A stretch of DNA of 64,000 nt from Firmicutes bacterium HGW-Firmicutes-1 (GTDB lineage Bacteria > Bacillota > Clostridia > Lachnospirales > Vallitaleaceae): NCBI GenBank assembly GCA_002841625.1, contig PHAG01000005.1:62001-126000 (forward strand), read 5' to 3'. Position 1 is the first letter of the stretch; every line of letters starts with the position of its first letter. Positions 23,626 to 33,232 of the stretch are shown here, one piece after another. The position numbers were made by a program, and so were the translations under genes. The notes under the pieces were generated by a model. The model was not told the origin of the DNA. It did no database searches and saw only the letters and a program-made list of their open reading frames with translations.

Positions 23626-26600
23626 ATGAAAGCGCAAACCGATACTAAATATAATCATATATCACATAGAATTGTAAAAATAGCAAGTATAGCCGTAATG
23701 CTGATTACAATATTATATTTATTAAAGGATATATGGTTAGGTAATGGATATGTTATTTTTAGTGACTTAGATTATGGAATTTATGATCACAAATATATAC
23801 AAAGAGTCTTTGGCATATTCAACGAAGGTTTTTCAAGCATGAACTTTTTTAATCTATCACGACTAATTTTTATCTTACCATTTTATTTGCTTTCATTGGT
23901 ATTTGGAGGGTGGATTCCACATTTACTTATTAAATCTATTATAGTTGGAGTGATACTTATATCAGCTGCGGGCATGTATAAGCTTACGGATTTATTGTTA
24001 AAAGGACACTTTGGTCAATTTCGTAGTGCTTATCATTATTTCGGATTAATCGTTCCAGCAATATTTTATGCTACTAACCCATGGGTGATTTTTCGTATTC
24101 AACATATATTTCTGTTACCGGGATATGCGGTATATCCTTGGGTTTTATATTATTTTATACAATTATTTAGACAAACTACTGATACCCCTATCTATACTGA
24201 AAAAAAAATATTGATACCAATTACTAAAAAGCAAATAGTCTTAACGGGTGATCAATTACAAGACATCATTATTAGCATTAAAATGAGTCTCTTTATTGCA
24301 ATTGGCTCAGCGGCAATTCATTACTTTTTCTTTTTCGTTGGAACAATTCTTTTTTTAAGTATCATTGTTCTCGTTCATAATATTCATATTAGTAAAAATG
24401 CAAAGAATAATATCAAGATATGGTTTGGGCGGCATCTAATGCTTTGGGGTATGACCTTAGTTGTATGTAGCTATTGGTTTGTACCGTATGTCTTATCTAC
24501 ATTGTTTTTAAATATTGAACCTGGGAATGTTAATGTTATTGACACCTTGGATATGTTTTCTAGGTATAGCAGTTTAAAAAATATTGTTTATTTAATAAGT
24601 TATTGGTGGCCGATGTTTGATTTCGGATACTATTTAGATAGTATGTTTTGGATATCGGGAGGCATACTGCTGTTTTTTATTATTAATATTACACTATATC
24701 GATTCAGTAAACATTTTTACATATCTTTATTTACTGTTACTACCTTAGGTGTTATAGCCTTAGCTACTGGCGTTAATTCTCATTATCTCGCAGATCTAAA
24801 TGTTTTTGTAGTAACTAAAATACCCATTGTTGGACATATTTTTAGAGATCCGAATAAGCTTGTAGGTGTCATGGCTGCTTATTTCGCGATATTATTAGGC
24901 TTTAGTGTAGATCGTAATATTTTTTTGTTGCGACGGGAGGGTTATGGAAGGTTTTTCCAAATATGCTTTGTATTTACGTTATTAGGGATAATATTCTTAT
25001 ATATTAGACCTTTTGAAAAGGTATTTGTGCAGGGGTTTTATAAAACGGTTGAAGTACCCACACAATATCAAATGGTTAATGATAATCATAAAGATACAGA
25101 AGGTAAAGTGTTATGGTTACCAGCTATGGACAATATGGTTTTGAGTAATGGTGTTGCCAATTATTCGTGGAATACTATTTCAAATAGTGATGAACCGATA
25201 GGTTACTATAAAACAGTAGGAGATTTCCATTTTTATTCAAGTACAAAAAATGGAATATTTCAAAATGAGGGAAACATTGGTCTGGTTTCGTATATGTATT
25301 CGTTTGTACAGCAATTATTAGATAAAACAGGTGCACAAAATTTTGGATCTCTTGTTGCTTTCATGGGTTTTGATGAAGTAGCTTTTCATAACGATGTGTT
25401 AGGTCAAGAACAGAGACAAGCGTTTAACAAAGCAGTTTTGGATGAACAAGAGGACTTGGCACCTTACTATGAAGATAGTCTGTTTACCTTATATGATGTA
25501 CCAGAAGGGCCAACAACAAGCGCAACTAAAACAAAAAAAAGTTTAATTCTATCAAAAGGTTTGTATCCCTTTCTATACATGTTGGACGATCAAGAGCTAC
25601 TTGATGTCTATCCGAATAACACTGCTTTGATTTGGGAGCAAGGTGCAATGCAGCCCTTTACCTCTTCTGAGCAAGATATATTACTTGGGGATAATTCATT
25701 AGATTTTATATTACCGGCAATTGGGAAATCCTATCAACTTGATTTTTTTAATAAGGTAAATTCAGCCGACCCCAATATGGGTTGGGCTAAAACAAAAGCC
25801 AATACACCTGACTGGTCCTGGCTTATAAAAATAAATAACTTGAAAAAGGTTGACTTTGAATACGATTTTGGAGAAGGCTTTATCTATACGTATACTGAGA
25901 ACCGTTTGAAAGTGCCAGCCTTTAAAATTAATGAGCTAGCATCAAAGCGGATGCTGAGTATTAAGGATATAGTTGGTGATTTTTTTAAATCAAATAATGA
26001 TGATGTGCTAAAACTAACGGTATTTCCAAATGTCGAAAAGGGTGATGTGGAGAACATTCTTTATGGTGAAACAATGACTGTTTCCAATGGAAATAATTTG
26101 TGGCAAGTAGCCAGTTCTAAATTGATGTCCTTAAATAATCTAAGTGGTAGCTTTATTTCGGTAGATGCTTTAGTATCGGGAGTTAATGCTGGTGATTTAC
26201 ATTTCAAAATACATTTTTATAATGAATATGATGAGGAATTGAATGTTGCATATGTTAGCAGAGGTAGTGAATCAGCTAATTATAAAAAGAGTAAGCTTAT
26301 TTGTAACACATATGTACCGCTAGAAGCAAAGAAGATGAAGATTGACATCATTAACTCTAGTTCTACAACAAAAAAATCTTTTTTCTGGATACATGATTTT
26401 AATATGTATAGCTTAACAGGATACCAAGAATTAAATACTTTAACAGCTGATATGAATGCAGAAAAGTATGGAGACTATCATGTATATACAAGGGTATTTA
26501 AATCAACAAGCGGAGGAAGTATCATTTTCTCAGATGGTATAACTGATAAAAGCATAGTATTAGAAAGTAATATTAATGGGTTTGAGTGGTTAGATCTTGG

Positions 26601-27984
26601 AGTAATGACTTTGGATGAAAAGGGGTTAACTCTGACTCCATCTGATGGGCTAACAGTTATAAATTCGGTAGTTGCAATTCCGACATCCCAGCACGATGCA
26701 TTATTTAAACAGGCAAGAAGTAATTTGACTGGTCAGCAAGTAGACTATAGCTTGGCGTGTTTAGATTACGAAATAATTGAGGATACACCAGTTTACGGTC
26801 TTAATGATCAAATTTTATTTTCTAATTCGATAACGGGAGATTTGCAGTTTATCAATAATGGTGTAATGAGAAAGCAGATTGATATACTTACTAAGGATAA
26901 ATATGTCTTCTCAATTACGGGTGACTTGAGCAATGCTGCTAGTGTTCGTTTTATCGATGAAAAAGGTTCTATTAATACACTAACAAGTTCAGATATAACT
27001 TCGATTAACAACAGATCTTTTGAAAATTCAATTTTCAAGACACAACAAGTAGTTAATGAATACTATCTAAATACTGAAAATGAACAAGCTATGCTGCCGG
27101 AGCTTAAAAGATATTCCTTTAAACCAATTATATTGGAGCCTGGACACTATACAATAGAGATTGACGTTAATACTGAGATTAATAATGAGGCTTATATTGA
27201 TCAGCTACATGTGCTATTAGAGGATGAAATAACCATCCCAATGGAAATGTTTGATAATGATCAATATCTTCTAACTGTAGCAGCATCTATTAATAACCAA
27301 TATAACATTCAGCAAACAGTGCAAGGTAACGTGAATACTTTTGTGAATGAACAGAGCAAAAGCAAGTTGTGGATGATATACACATTTAATCAAATCAAAG
27401 TCAAAAAAGGAGATATGATATTATTTAGGACTAAAGCCAATTCAGAAGGCTTAATTGATTTACACAGTAAGATTTTTTGGATGGATACGAACAAAACATT
27501 GAAAGAAACAACATATGTTGAGTATTTCCCTAAAAATGAGGAGTACTATACCTTAGTAGAAGCACCTTGTAATGGATACCTGCAACCGGCATTTTTTGCA
27601 AGAAGTGATGGAGAAAGTCAAGGTTACTTTGAGGTATCAGAGGGGCAATGTTTTAATATAATGGATTTTTCTAAAATTGAGGGAACAACATTAATACCGG
27701 AAACTATAGGAGTGAATAGTGTATATAATCAAGATAGTAGCTATGTTGTCTATAATGAAGCATATAATCCGTTATGGCGATTAAAAGGAGATAATAAACA
27801 AGCTCCTATTGTGATAAATTTCTTTAATAACGGGTACCTTGCTGCAGATGAAGCTAAATATGGATTAGAATTTGAATTAGTTCCAATGTTTTACATACTA
27901 TACTATGTTTTTATTGTCTTTAGTTTTGCTGGTATAGTCGTATACATGTTAATTATATTTAATTGTAGACGGCATAAACTCTAA
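23626..27984 (+). CDS. Giant GT-C-like membrane glycosyltransferase (AftD/DUF3367-like N-terminus) with large extracytoplasmic region
   Basis: This protein of about 1,452 residues is by far the largest in the window. Residues 1-470 hold about eleven transmembrane helices with NPWVIFRIQHIFLLPGYAVY and HIFRDPNKLVGVMAAYFAIL. The FRDPNK motif resembles alpha-(1-3)-arabinofuranosyltransferase-type GT-C proteins. Residues 475-1420 are predicted extracytoplasmic, rich in beta-strand-like stretches with carbohydrate-binding or galactose-binding-like character. A final helix (FYILYYVFIVFSFAGIVVYM) and a basic RRHKL end anchor the C-terminus. GT-C enzymes use polyprenyl-linked sugars outside the membrane, and a DPM-like gene upstream could supply them. 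ATG 23626 is preferred over GTG 23614 because AGGTGG is better spaced. Sugar and acceptor are unknown. Confidence 0.75.
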   Translation: MKAQTDTKYNHISHRIVKIASIAVMLITILYLLKDIWLGNGYVIFSDLDYGIYDHKYIQRVFGIFNEGFSSMNFFNLSRLIFILPFYLLSLVFGGWIPHLLIKSIIVGVILISAAGMYKLTDLLLKGHFGQFRSAYHYFGLIVPAIFYATNPWVIFRIQHIFLLPGYAVYPWVLYYFIQLFRQTTDTPIYTEKKILIPITKKQIVLTGDQLQDIIISIKMSLFIAIGSAAIHYFFFFVGTILFLSIIVLVHNIHISKNAKNNIKIWFGRHLMLWGMTLVVCSYWFVPYVLSTLFLNIEPGNVNVIDTLDMFSRYSSLKNIVYLISYWWPMFDFGYYLDSMFWISGGILLFFIINITLYRFSKHFYISLFTVTTLGVIALATGVNSHYLADLNVFVVTKIPIVGHIFRDPNKLVGVMAAYFAILLGFSVDRNIFLLRREGYGRFFQICFVFTLLGIIFLYIRPFEKVFVQGFYKTVEVPTQYQMVNDNHKDTEGKVLWLPAMDNMVLSNGVANYSWNTISNSDEPIGYYKTVGDFHFYSSTKNGIFQNEGNIGLVSYMYSFVQQLLDKTGAQNFGSLVAFMGFDEVAFHNDVLGQEQRQAFNKAVLDEQEDLAPYYEDSLFTLYDVPEGPTTSATKTKKSLILSKGLYPFLYMLDDQELLDVYPNNTALIWEQGAMQPFTSSEQDILLGDNSLDFILPAIGKSYQLDFFNKVNSADPNMGWAKTKANTPDWSWLIKINNLKKVDFEYDFGEGFIYTYTENRLKVPAFKINELASKRMLSIKDIVGDFFKSNNDDVLKLTVFPNVEKGDVENILYGETMTVSNGNNLWQVASSKLMSLNNLSGSFISVDALVSGVNAGDLHFKIHFYNEYDEELNVAYVSRGSESANYKKSKLICNTYVPLEAKKMKIDIINSSSTTKKSFFWIHDFNMYSLTGYQELNTLTADMNAEKYGDYHVYTRVFKSTSGGSIIFSDGITDKSIVLESNINGFEWLDLGVMTLDEKGLTLTPSDGLTVINSVVAIPTSQHDALFKQARSNLTGQQVDYSLACLDYEIIEDTPVYGLNDQILFSNSITGDLQFINNGVMRKQIDILTKDKYVFSITGDLSNAASVRFIDEKGSINTLTSSDITSINNRSFENSIFKTQQVVNEYYLNTENEQAMLPELKRYSFKPIILEPGHYTIEIDVNTEINNEAYIDQLHVLLEDEITIPMEMFDNDQYLLTVAASINNQYNIQQTVQGNVNTFVNEQSKSKLWMIYTFNQIKVKKGDMILFRTKANSEGLIDLHSKIFWMDTNKTLKETTYVEYFPKNEEYYTLVEAPCNGYLQPAFFARSDGESQGYFEVSEGQCFNIMDFSKIEGTTLIPETIGVNSVYNQDSSYVVYNEAYNPLWRLKGDNKQAPIVINFFNNGYLAADEAKYGLEFELVPMFYILYYVFIVFSFAGIVVYMLIIFNCRRHKL

Positions 27985-28006
27985 ATACTTTTGAGGAGAA
28001 AGGATT

Positions 28007-29056
28007 ATGAACAATACCGTTCTTATTATGGCAGGAGGTAGCGGTCAACGTCTTTGGCCTTTATCTACGCAAGAAAGACCAAAGCAACTTCTAAGTTTGT
28101 TTTCGGAACGTACTATGTTACGAGAAACTGTTGACAGAGTTTTACCATTAGTTGATGCAAATCGAATTTTTATTGCAACAAACATTATGCAGAGTAAGGC
28201 GATTATGAATGAATTGCCTTTTATCCCTACTCAAAACATCATTATTGAACCTGCTTTTAAGGATACGGCTGCAGCTATCGGGTATGCAAGTATATATATT
28301 GATTATTGTTATCCAGATGCAGAAATCATTGTTTTAGCATCGGATCATGTAATCAAAAATGAAGAAAGTTTTAGAAATGTATTGGTTACCGCTATTGATG
28401 AAGCTTACAATAATGGTTCTATTGTAACAATTGGGATTAAGCCGACTAAGCCGGAAACTGGATTTGGCTATATTGAAATTGAGCCAGATTCAGAGTATGG
28501 TGGTGTAGTTGCTGCGAAGCGATTCTGTGAAAAGCCATGTATTGAGCGTGCAATAGAGTATATAGAGCAAGGCAATTATTTATGGAATAGTGGTATGTTT
28601 ATCTTTAATGTTCGTATTATTTTTCGGGAATTTAAGGAGTATATGCCAAAACACTATCAAACATTAATGGAAATGAAGAGCTTTGTTGAAACTGGTTTGT
28701 GGGGAGAAGCGCTCTCGGATGAGGTTGCCTTTTTTTTCGAAGCTTTTGAGAGAATATCTATTGACTTTGGTATTATGGAGCATTCCAAGGTAATTAAAGT
28801 AATACCCGCTGAGTTTGGATGGAATGATATTGGCAGTTTCACAGCGTTTGAGGATTTATTTGAACCTAATGAAAACGGAACAATTTGTAGATCTGTCAGA
28901 GTGAATGAACTGAATTCCAGAAACAATATTATTATTGGCACGAATAAGCAAATAGCGACCATTGGTATAGAGGATGTAGTTATCGTGCAGACGGAGGATA
29001 CGGTTCTTATATGTAAAAAGGATCAAGTGCAGGATATTAAGAAATTATTAGGATAA
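28007..29056 (+). CDS. manC: Mannose-1-phosphate guanylyltransferase (GDP-mannose pyrophosphorylase)
   Basis: This 349-residue cytosolic enzyme makes GDP-mannose from GTP and mannose-1-phosphate. The nucleotide-binding signature MAGGSGQRLWPLS (8-20) followed by RPKQLL is diagnostic for GDP-mannose pyrophosphorylases. IIEPAFKDTAAAIGYA, VLASDHVI and FCEKP match the active-site strands. The C-terminal cupin isomerase domain of type II bifunctional enzymes is absent, so another enzyme would supply mannose-6-phosphate. As the last gene of the glycan operon it suggests that mannose or a GDP-mannose-derived sugar is in the product. GAGGAGAAAGG gives a strong ribosome site. Confidence 0.92.
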   Translation: MNNTVLIMAGGSGQRLWPLSTQERPKQLLSLFSERTMLRETVDRVLPLVDANRIFIATNIMQSKAIMNELPFIPTQNIIIEPAFKDTAAAIGYASIYIDYCYPDAEIIVLASDHVIKNEESFRNVLVTAIDEAYNNGSIVTIGIKPTKPETGFGYIEIEPDSEYGGVVAAKRFCEKPCIERAIEYIEQGNYLWNSGMFIFNVRIIFREFKEYMPKHYQTLMEMKSFVETGLWGEALSDEVAFFFEAFERISIDFGIMEHSKVIKVIPAEFGWNDIGSFTAFEDLFEPNENGTICRSVRVNELNSRNNIIIGTNKQIATIGIEDVVIVQTEDTVLICKKDQVQDIKKLLG

Positions 29057-29116
29057 GGAATGTTTATTCGAAATTGCATTATTATTTAGAAATCCAACGA
29101 ATAATTTTTCAAAATA

Positions 29117-29145
29117 TTGACACTTATAAAAATGTATAGTAGTAT
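29117..29145 (+). promoter_or_regulatory. Promoter of the GGDEF-EAL gene
   Basis: TTGACA (29117-29122) and TAGTAT (29140-29145) are separated by 17 bp, 57 bp before the start codon. Confidence 0.65.
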
Positions 29146-29201
29146 TTAAGTATAAAGTCGAATTATTTTTACACAAATTCTATTGGGGGAGTGTAAAAGT
29201 T

Positions 29202-31730
29202 ATGGAAAAAGCCATTGTATGTGTCGACATGGATCCAGTTGTGCTGAGACAATTAGAACAATTGGTCTTGGATGATTTTGGAAATGATTATGTTGTTGAA
29301 ATTGCAGAAAAACCAAGTGAGGCAATAACTGTTATTCAAACATTGCAATCAATTGGAATAAATACTGCGATTTTAATTACTGGCTTTTATATGCCCGAAT
29401 ATAACGGACTACACTTTCTTGAGCAGGTACATCAAATAAATTCTAAAACCAAAATTATTTTATTCACTCGAAAAATGGTATTGGTATCCGTCGAAGACAT
29501 CATAAATTCTATCAACATATTCAAAATTATCAAAACCAACTACAAAAGAGATGAAATCCTTCAAGTAATTAAGGATGCTTGTTATAGCTTCAATCAAGAA
29601 ATGGAGTTAGAGCGTTTGTATACTATGCTTAAAGATTCTGAAAATGAAAAGAAACTAATTCTTGAAAGTATTGCTGAGGGCATGGTTTTTATTGACCAGG
29701 ACTATAATATCCTATGGATGAATGAACGAATAAAAAGTGAGTTTAAGAACAACTATAATAAATGTCATGAAAAGCTTTATGGTAGAAGTAGACCTTGCCC
29801 AGAGTGTGAATGTATGGGGATTTTTAATGGAGAACCAGGATATACTTGCGAAAAAAGTGTTAATGATGATAAATATAAGCTTGTAAAGTATTATCCAGTT
29901 AAAGAAAATTCAGGTAGTGTACTTGGTATCTTAATGTCTTTAACGGATATTACTAGTAAGAAAAAAATTGAGAAGATGAACAATGTATTATTAGAGGTTG
30001 CTAAGCTTGTATATTATTCAGATGCAATCGTGCAGCTGTATGAGGCAATATATGAAATCATTTCCAAGGAACTATCTGCGAACTATATGTGCGTAGCTGG
30101 AAAGGATTATGATAATGTTTATATAGAATACATAAATGGTAAGGATAAATTATTAAGTGTAAAAGGGCTTAAATACAAGGATCATCAACGTATCATTGAG
30201 CTCATGAATTCACTTATGAAACAAGTGCAAGAGGATGATAAAAATAATTATATTATTACGGACAGAGAACATGAGGTTGAAATTGTAATTGGGTATAATG
30301 AGAAAATCATGATATTTGTATTTGATAATACGGATTTATCAGTAGAATATCTATTTACATTTATTAGGGCCTTATCGGATCAAATAAAGATAGGTGTTTC
30401 GAAGATTGAAAGCATAAAGAAAATTACCTATCAAGCTCATCATGATTCCTTGACGGGGTTATATAATAGAGAGTTTTTTATGAAAACTGTCAATGGTAAG
30501 ATCTTTTCACAAAGAGAGCGTGAACAGGAACAAACGAGATATTCTCTAGCTGTACTAGATTTAAACTATTTCAAAGAGGTTAATGATACTTACGGTCATG
30601 TATTTGGTGACGAGGTGTTGTTTACTGTAGCAGGAAGAATCCTGAAATCATTACGCCATGGTGATATTGTTGCAAGAATTGGTGGAGATGAGTTTGCAAT
30701 TTTGATACAACAAACCTCAAAAACTGAAGTAACGAAAATATTAACTAGGATACAAGAATTAATTGCAGAACCTATCGAAATTGGAAAGACTAGGGTTGTA
30801 ATCGGTTCAAGTATAGGTTTGGTTTATGAGGTAAGTAAATATACAAGTAGCGAACTTGCGCTAAAGGATGCAGATATTGCTATGTACGAAGCAAAAAGGA
30901 ACAAAGCAGGTATCGGTACCTTTAGATTTTATGAAAAGGAAATCGAGGAAAAACTTCACCATCAAAGAGTAATGGAGAACAACTTGAAAAATGCTTCAGT
31001 TAATAAAGAGTTTTCTTTGCATTATCAACCAATTATGTCTTTAAAGAACAATCAAATTGTTGGGTTTGAAGCTTTTATTAGATGGGAAAACATGGACGGA
31101 ATTTATTATAATCCAAGTGAATTTTTGCCTATTGCTGAAGACAGTGGTCATTTTGAGGATATTGGTAATTTTGTTTTAGAACAAGTTTCACTGGCAATGG
31201 ATATTTTAAGTAGCCATGAACTATATAAGGACTGCTTTGTTTCTATTAATCTTTCTACTAAGCAACTCTTTTCTAGCCAACAAATAGACAAGATTGAAAG
31301 ATTGGGACTACATAGGAAAAAAATACAAATTGAGGTAACAGAAAAAACCTTATTTGATAATTTTGATAAAGCAAATAAAAGCTTAGAGAAGCTGAAAAGT
31401 ATGGGTGTTAAGGTCCACTTAGATGACTTTGGAACAGGGTATTCATCCCTTTCCTGCTTAAATACGACAGAAATTAATGATATTAAAATTGACAGAACCT
31501 TTGTAAAGCAACTACCACATAGCCTGAATTGTTCTAAGGTAGTTAATGTGATTTTATCTGTAGCCAAGGGATTAGGCATGACAGTTACTGCAGAAGGGGT
31601 AGAAGATAAAGAACAATTAGATTTTTTATATAGTGTAGCATGTGATTATGCGCAAGGGTTTTATATATCTAAACCATTAACGTTAGATGAGGTTCTTCAA
31701 TTTCAAAACAATAAATTAGTAATGAGTTAG
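29202..31730 (+). CDS. Receiver-like, PAS, GAF-like, GGDEF and EAL protein (c-di-GMP turnover)
   Basis: This 842-residue soluble protein has an N-terminal receiver-like fold (1-125) without the phosphoacceptor: Gly61 in ILITGFYMPEYNG stands where Asp is expected. A PAS domain (145-255) carries a cysteine cluster (C188, C199, C202, C204) that might bind metal or sense redox. A GAF-like region (about 260-400) follows. The GGDEF domain has an intact RIGGDEF (492-498) with an RHGD inhibitory site five residues before GGDEF, so it should be an active, product-inhibited cyclase. The EAL domain (585-842) has EAF (623-625) instead of EAL but keeps EVTE and LDDFGTGYSSL. It is convergent with folC, and their stop codons overlap by 4 bp. 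Confidence 0.9.
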   Translation: MEKAIVCVDMDPVVLRQLEQLVLDDFGNDYVVEIAEKPSEAITVIQTLQSIGINTAILITGFYMPEYNGLHFLEQVHQINSKTKIILFTRKMVLVSVEDIINSINIFKIIKTNYKRDEILQVIKDACYSFNQEMELERLYTMLKDSENEKKLILESIAEGMVFIDQDYNILWMNERIKSEFKNNYNKCHEKLYGRSRPCPECECMGIFNGEPGYTCEKSVNDDKYKLVKYYPVKENSGSVLGILMSLTDITSKKKIEKMNNVLLEVAKLVYYSDAIVQLYEAIYEIISKELSANYMCVAGKDYDNVYIEYINGKDKLLSVKGLKYKDHQRIIELMNSLMKQVQEDDKNNYIITDREHEVEIVIGYNEKIMIFVFDNTDLSVEYLFTFIRALSDQIKIGVSKIESIKKITYQAHHDSLTGLYNREFFMKTVNGKIFSQREREQEQTRYSLAVLDLNYFKEVNDTYGHVFGDEVLFTVAGRILKSLRHGDIVARIGGDEFAILIQQTSKTEVTKILTRIQELIAEPIEIGKTRVVIGSSIGLVYEVSKYTSSELALKDADIAMYEAKRNKAGIGTFRFYEKEIEEKLHHQRVMENNLKNASVNKEFSLHYQPIMSLKNNQIVGFEAFIRWENMDGIYYNPSEFLPIAEDSGHFEDIGNFVLEQVSLAMDILSSHELYKDCFVSINLSTKQLFSSQQIDKIERLGLHRKKIQIEVTEKTLFDNFDKANKSLEKLKSMGVKVHLDDFGTGYSSLSCLNTTEINDIKIDRTFVKQLPHSLNCSKVVNVILSVAKGLGMTVTAEGVEDKEQLDFLYSVACDYAQGFYISKPLTLDEVLQFQNNKLVMS

Positions 31731-33025
31731 CGAAGTAAGTTCCTTACTGGAACAGATAGATATAATGAACCAACACAACATAACATAGTGTTGGTTTTTT
31801 TTGCATGCGCAATCGCTGCTTCGAGAGCTAAGTCCATTTTATCGATAGGATATACGTGTTCAAAGTAATCCGTTGCAATCACTATTAGCTTTTCGGTAGG
31901 CAGACCTCTATCTGATAAAGGTACAGTAATAAAAATAGTATTAGAAAAGGGAGCCATCTTTTTTAACATCATATGAACATCCTTATCCTTGAGAACTCCA
32001 AAGAGGTAAGTGATTGGTGTAGAAATACAATGAGAAGATAATACTTGAGCAAAGCATTCCATACTTGATTCATTATGGGCCCCATCGATAAGCATCTTAA
32101 TAGGTTTTTCTATATATTCACATCGACAAGGCCAGTAGGTTTTCGCTAAACCATCAGTGATCGCCATATTTGAGATTGTATAAGGATAGTGCATGTTTAA
32201 TACATGAATTGTCATTAATGCTACAGATATATTTATTAGTTGATGCTGTCCAATAAGCTGGGTAAATAAATTAGTATAGGAAAAGTAAGGAGTTGACATA
32301 GAAAAGGTCATTCCATGTAATGTGCATTCATGAAGGGTACTCATAATATCCTCTAATTTATTGTAGTAAAAAGGGGCTTCAAGTGCCGATGCCATATCCA
32401 TGATTACATCAAGTACGACCTCATCATTCGGAGCCACAACGACGGGTGTTTTCTTCTTAATAATACCAGCCTTTGCTGTGGAAATTTCTTTTAGAGTATT
32501 TCCGAGAAATTCTGTATGGTCATAGCCGATTGTAGTAATCACACTTACCAATGGATTCGTGAATACGTTTGTAGCATCTAACGCACCACCAAGGCCAACT
32601 TCAACTATAGCGATATCAACATGATTAGCTGCAAAAAAATCGAGTGCGAGTGCTGTTGTGCATTCAAATACTGTAGGTTGAGGGTGGCCTTCTTTAAGAA
32701 GCTGGTTACAACAGGCTTCAATCTTTGAAGCAATCTTTGCAAAGTCATCTTCCGAAATGGTATCTGCATTCAATGAAATTGTCTCTCTATAGGAAAGAAT
32801 ACTTGGAGAATTATACAACCCCACACTATAATTTCCAGCCATCAATATACTTTTTAATAGATTGCTAATTGATCCCTTGCCATTCGTTCCTGCAACATGT
32901 ATGACCTTAAGTTGGTGTTGGGGATTTGATAATTTATCCAAGAGCCTTGTGATGCTTTCAAGGCCTAATCGACCACCAAGTACAGCAATGTTTTCAAGAT
33001 AATCAATACTATCTTTATAATTCAT
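31727..33025 (-). CDS. folC: Bifunctional folylpolyglutamate synthase/dihydrofolate synthase
   Basis: FolC adds glutamate to dihydropteroate or folates in the cytosol. At about 432 residues it has the usual length. It is a Mur-ligase-type ATPase: P-loop AGTNGKGS (45-52), the folate loop SPSILSYRETI, ECTTALALDFF, IVEVGLGGALDATNV (the VGxGGRxDATN motif with an alanine for arginine), TTIGYDHTEFLGNT, and IDGAHN in the C-terminal domain. ATG 33025 follows AGGAGG, whereas an upstream in-frame codon at 33046 has none. Its last codons (31768-31804) also encode, on the other strand, the terminator of the convergent GGDEF-EAL gene. Confidence 0.94.
   Translation of the reverse strand: MNYKDSIDYLENIAVLGGRLGLESITRLLDKLSNPQHQLKVIHVAGTNGKGSISNLLKSILMAGNYSVGLYNSPSILSYRETISLNADTISEDDFAKIASKIEACCNQLLKEGHPQPTVFECTTALALDFFAANHVDIAIVEVGLGGALDATNVFTNPLVSVITTIGYDHTEFLGNTLKEISTAKAGIIKKKTPVVVAPNDEVVLDVIMDMASALEAPFYYNKLEDIMSTLHECTLHGMTFSMSTPYFSYTNLFTQLIGQHQLINISVALMTIHVLNMHYPYTISNMAITDGLAKTYWPCRCEYIEKPIKMLIDGAHNESSMECFAQVLSSHCISTPITYLFGVLKDKDVHMMLKKMAPFSNTIFITVPLSDRGLPTEKLIVIATDYFEHVYPIDKMDLALEAAIAHAKKTNTMLCCVGSLYLSVPVRNLLR
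31768..31804 (+). terminator. Terminator of the GGDEF-EAL gene embedded in antisense folC coding sequence
   Basis: AACCAACAC (31768-31776) pairs perfectly with GTGTTGGTT (31788-31796) around an 11-nt loop, followed by a run of eight T residues. It sits 38 bp past the plus-strand stop and inside the 3' end of folC. Confidence 0.85.
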
Positions 33026-33131
33026 CGGATTTCCTCCTATGTGCAATTCGTATGTCCTAACATCATAATATTAATTATTAAAAAAGACAAGACACTTAAA
33101 TAAGAAAATGACAAAATAGTAGAACTTAAAG

Positions 33132-33160
33132 TTGGACTAAGCCCATAAATATGGTAAAAT
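33132..33160 (+). promoter_or_regulatory. Promoter of glgC-glgD
   Basis: TTGGAC (33132-33137) and TAAAAT (33155-33160) are 17 bp apart. The leader to the glgC ATG is about 66 nt. Confidence 0.65.
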
Positions 33161-33232
33161 AGATATATGGTAAATAAATGCAAATTCAAGAGTATTATAC
33201 TCTGAAAATAAAATCCAAATGGAGATGATTTA

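Noticed and set aside
31148-31579. A 143-codon antisense frame within the GGDEF-EAL gene
   Set aside because: It is fully contained in a well-supported gene on the other strand, with no ribosome site or known domain.
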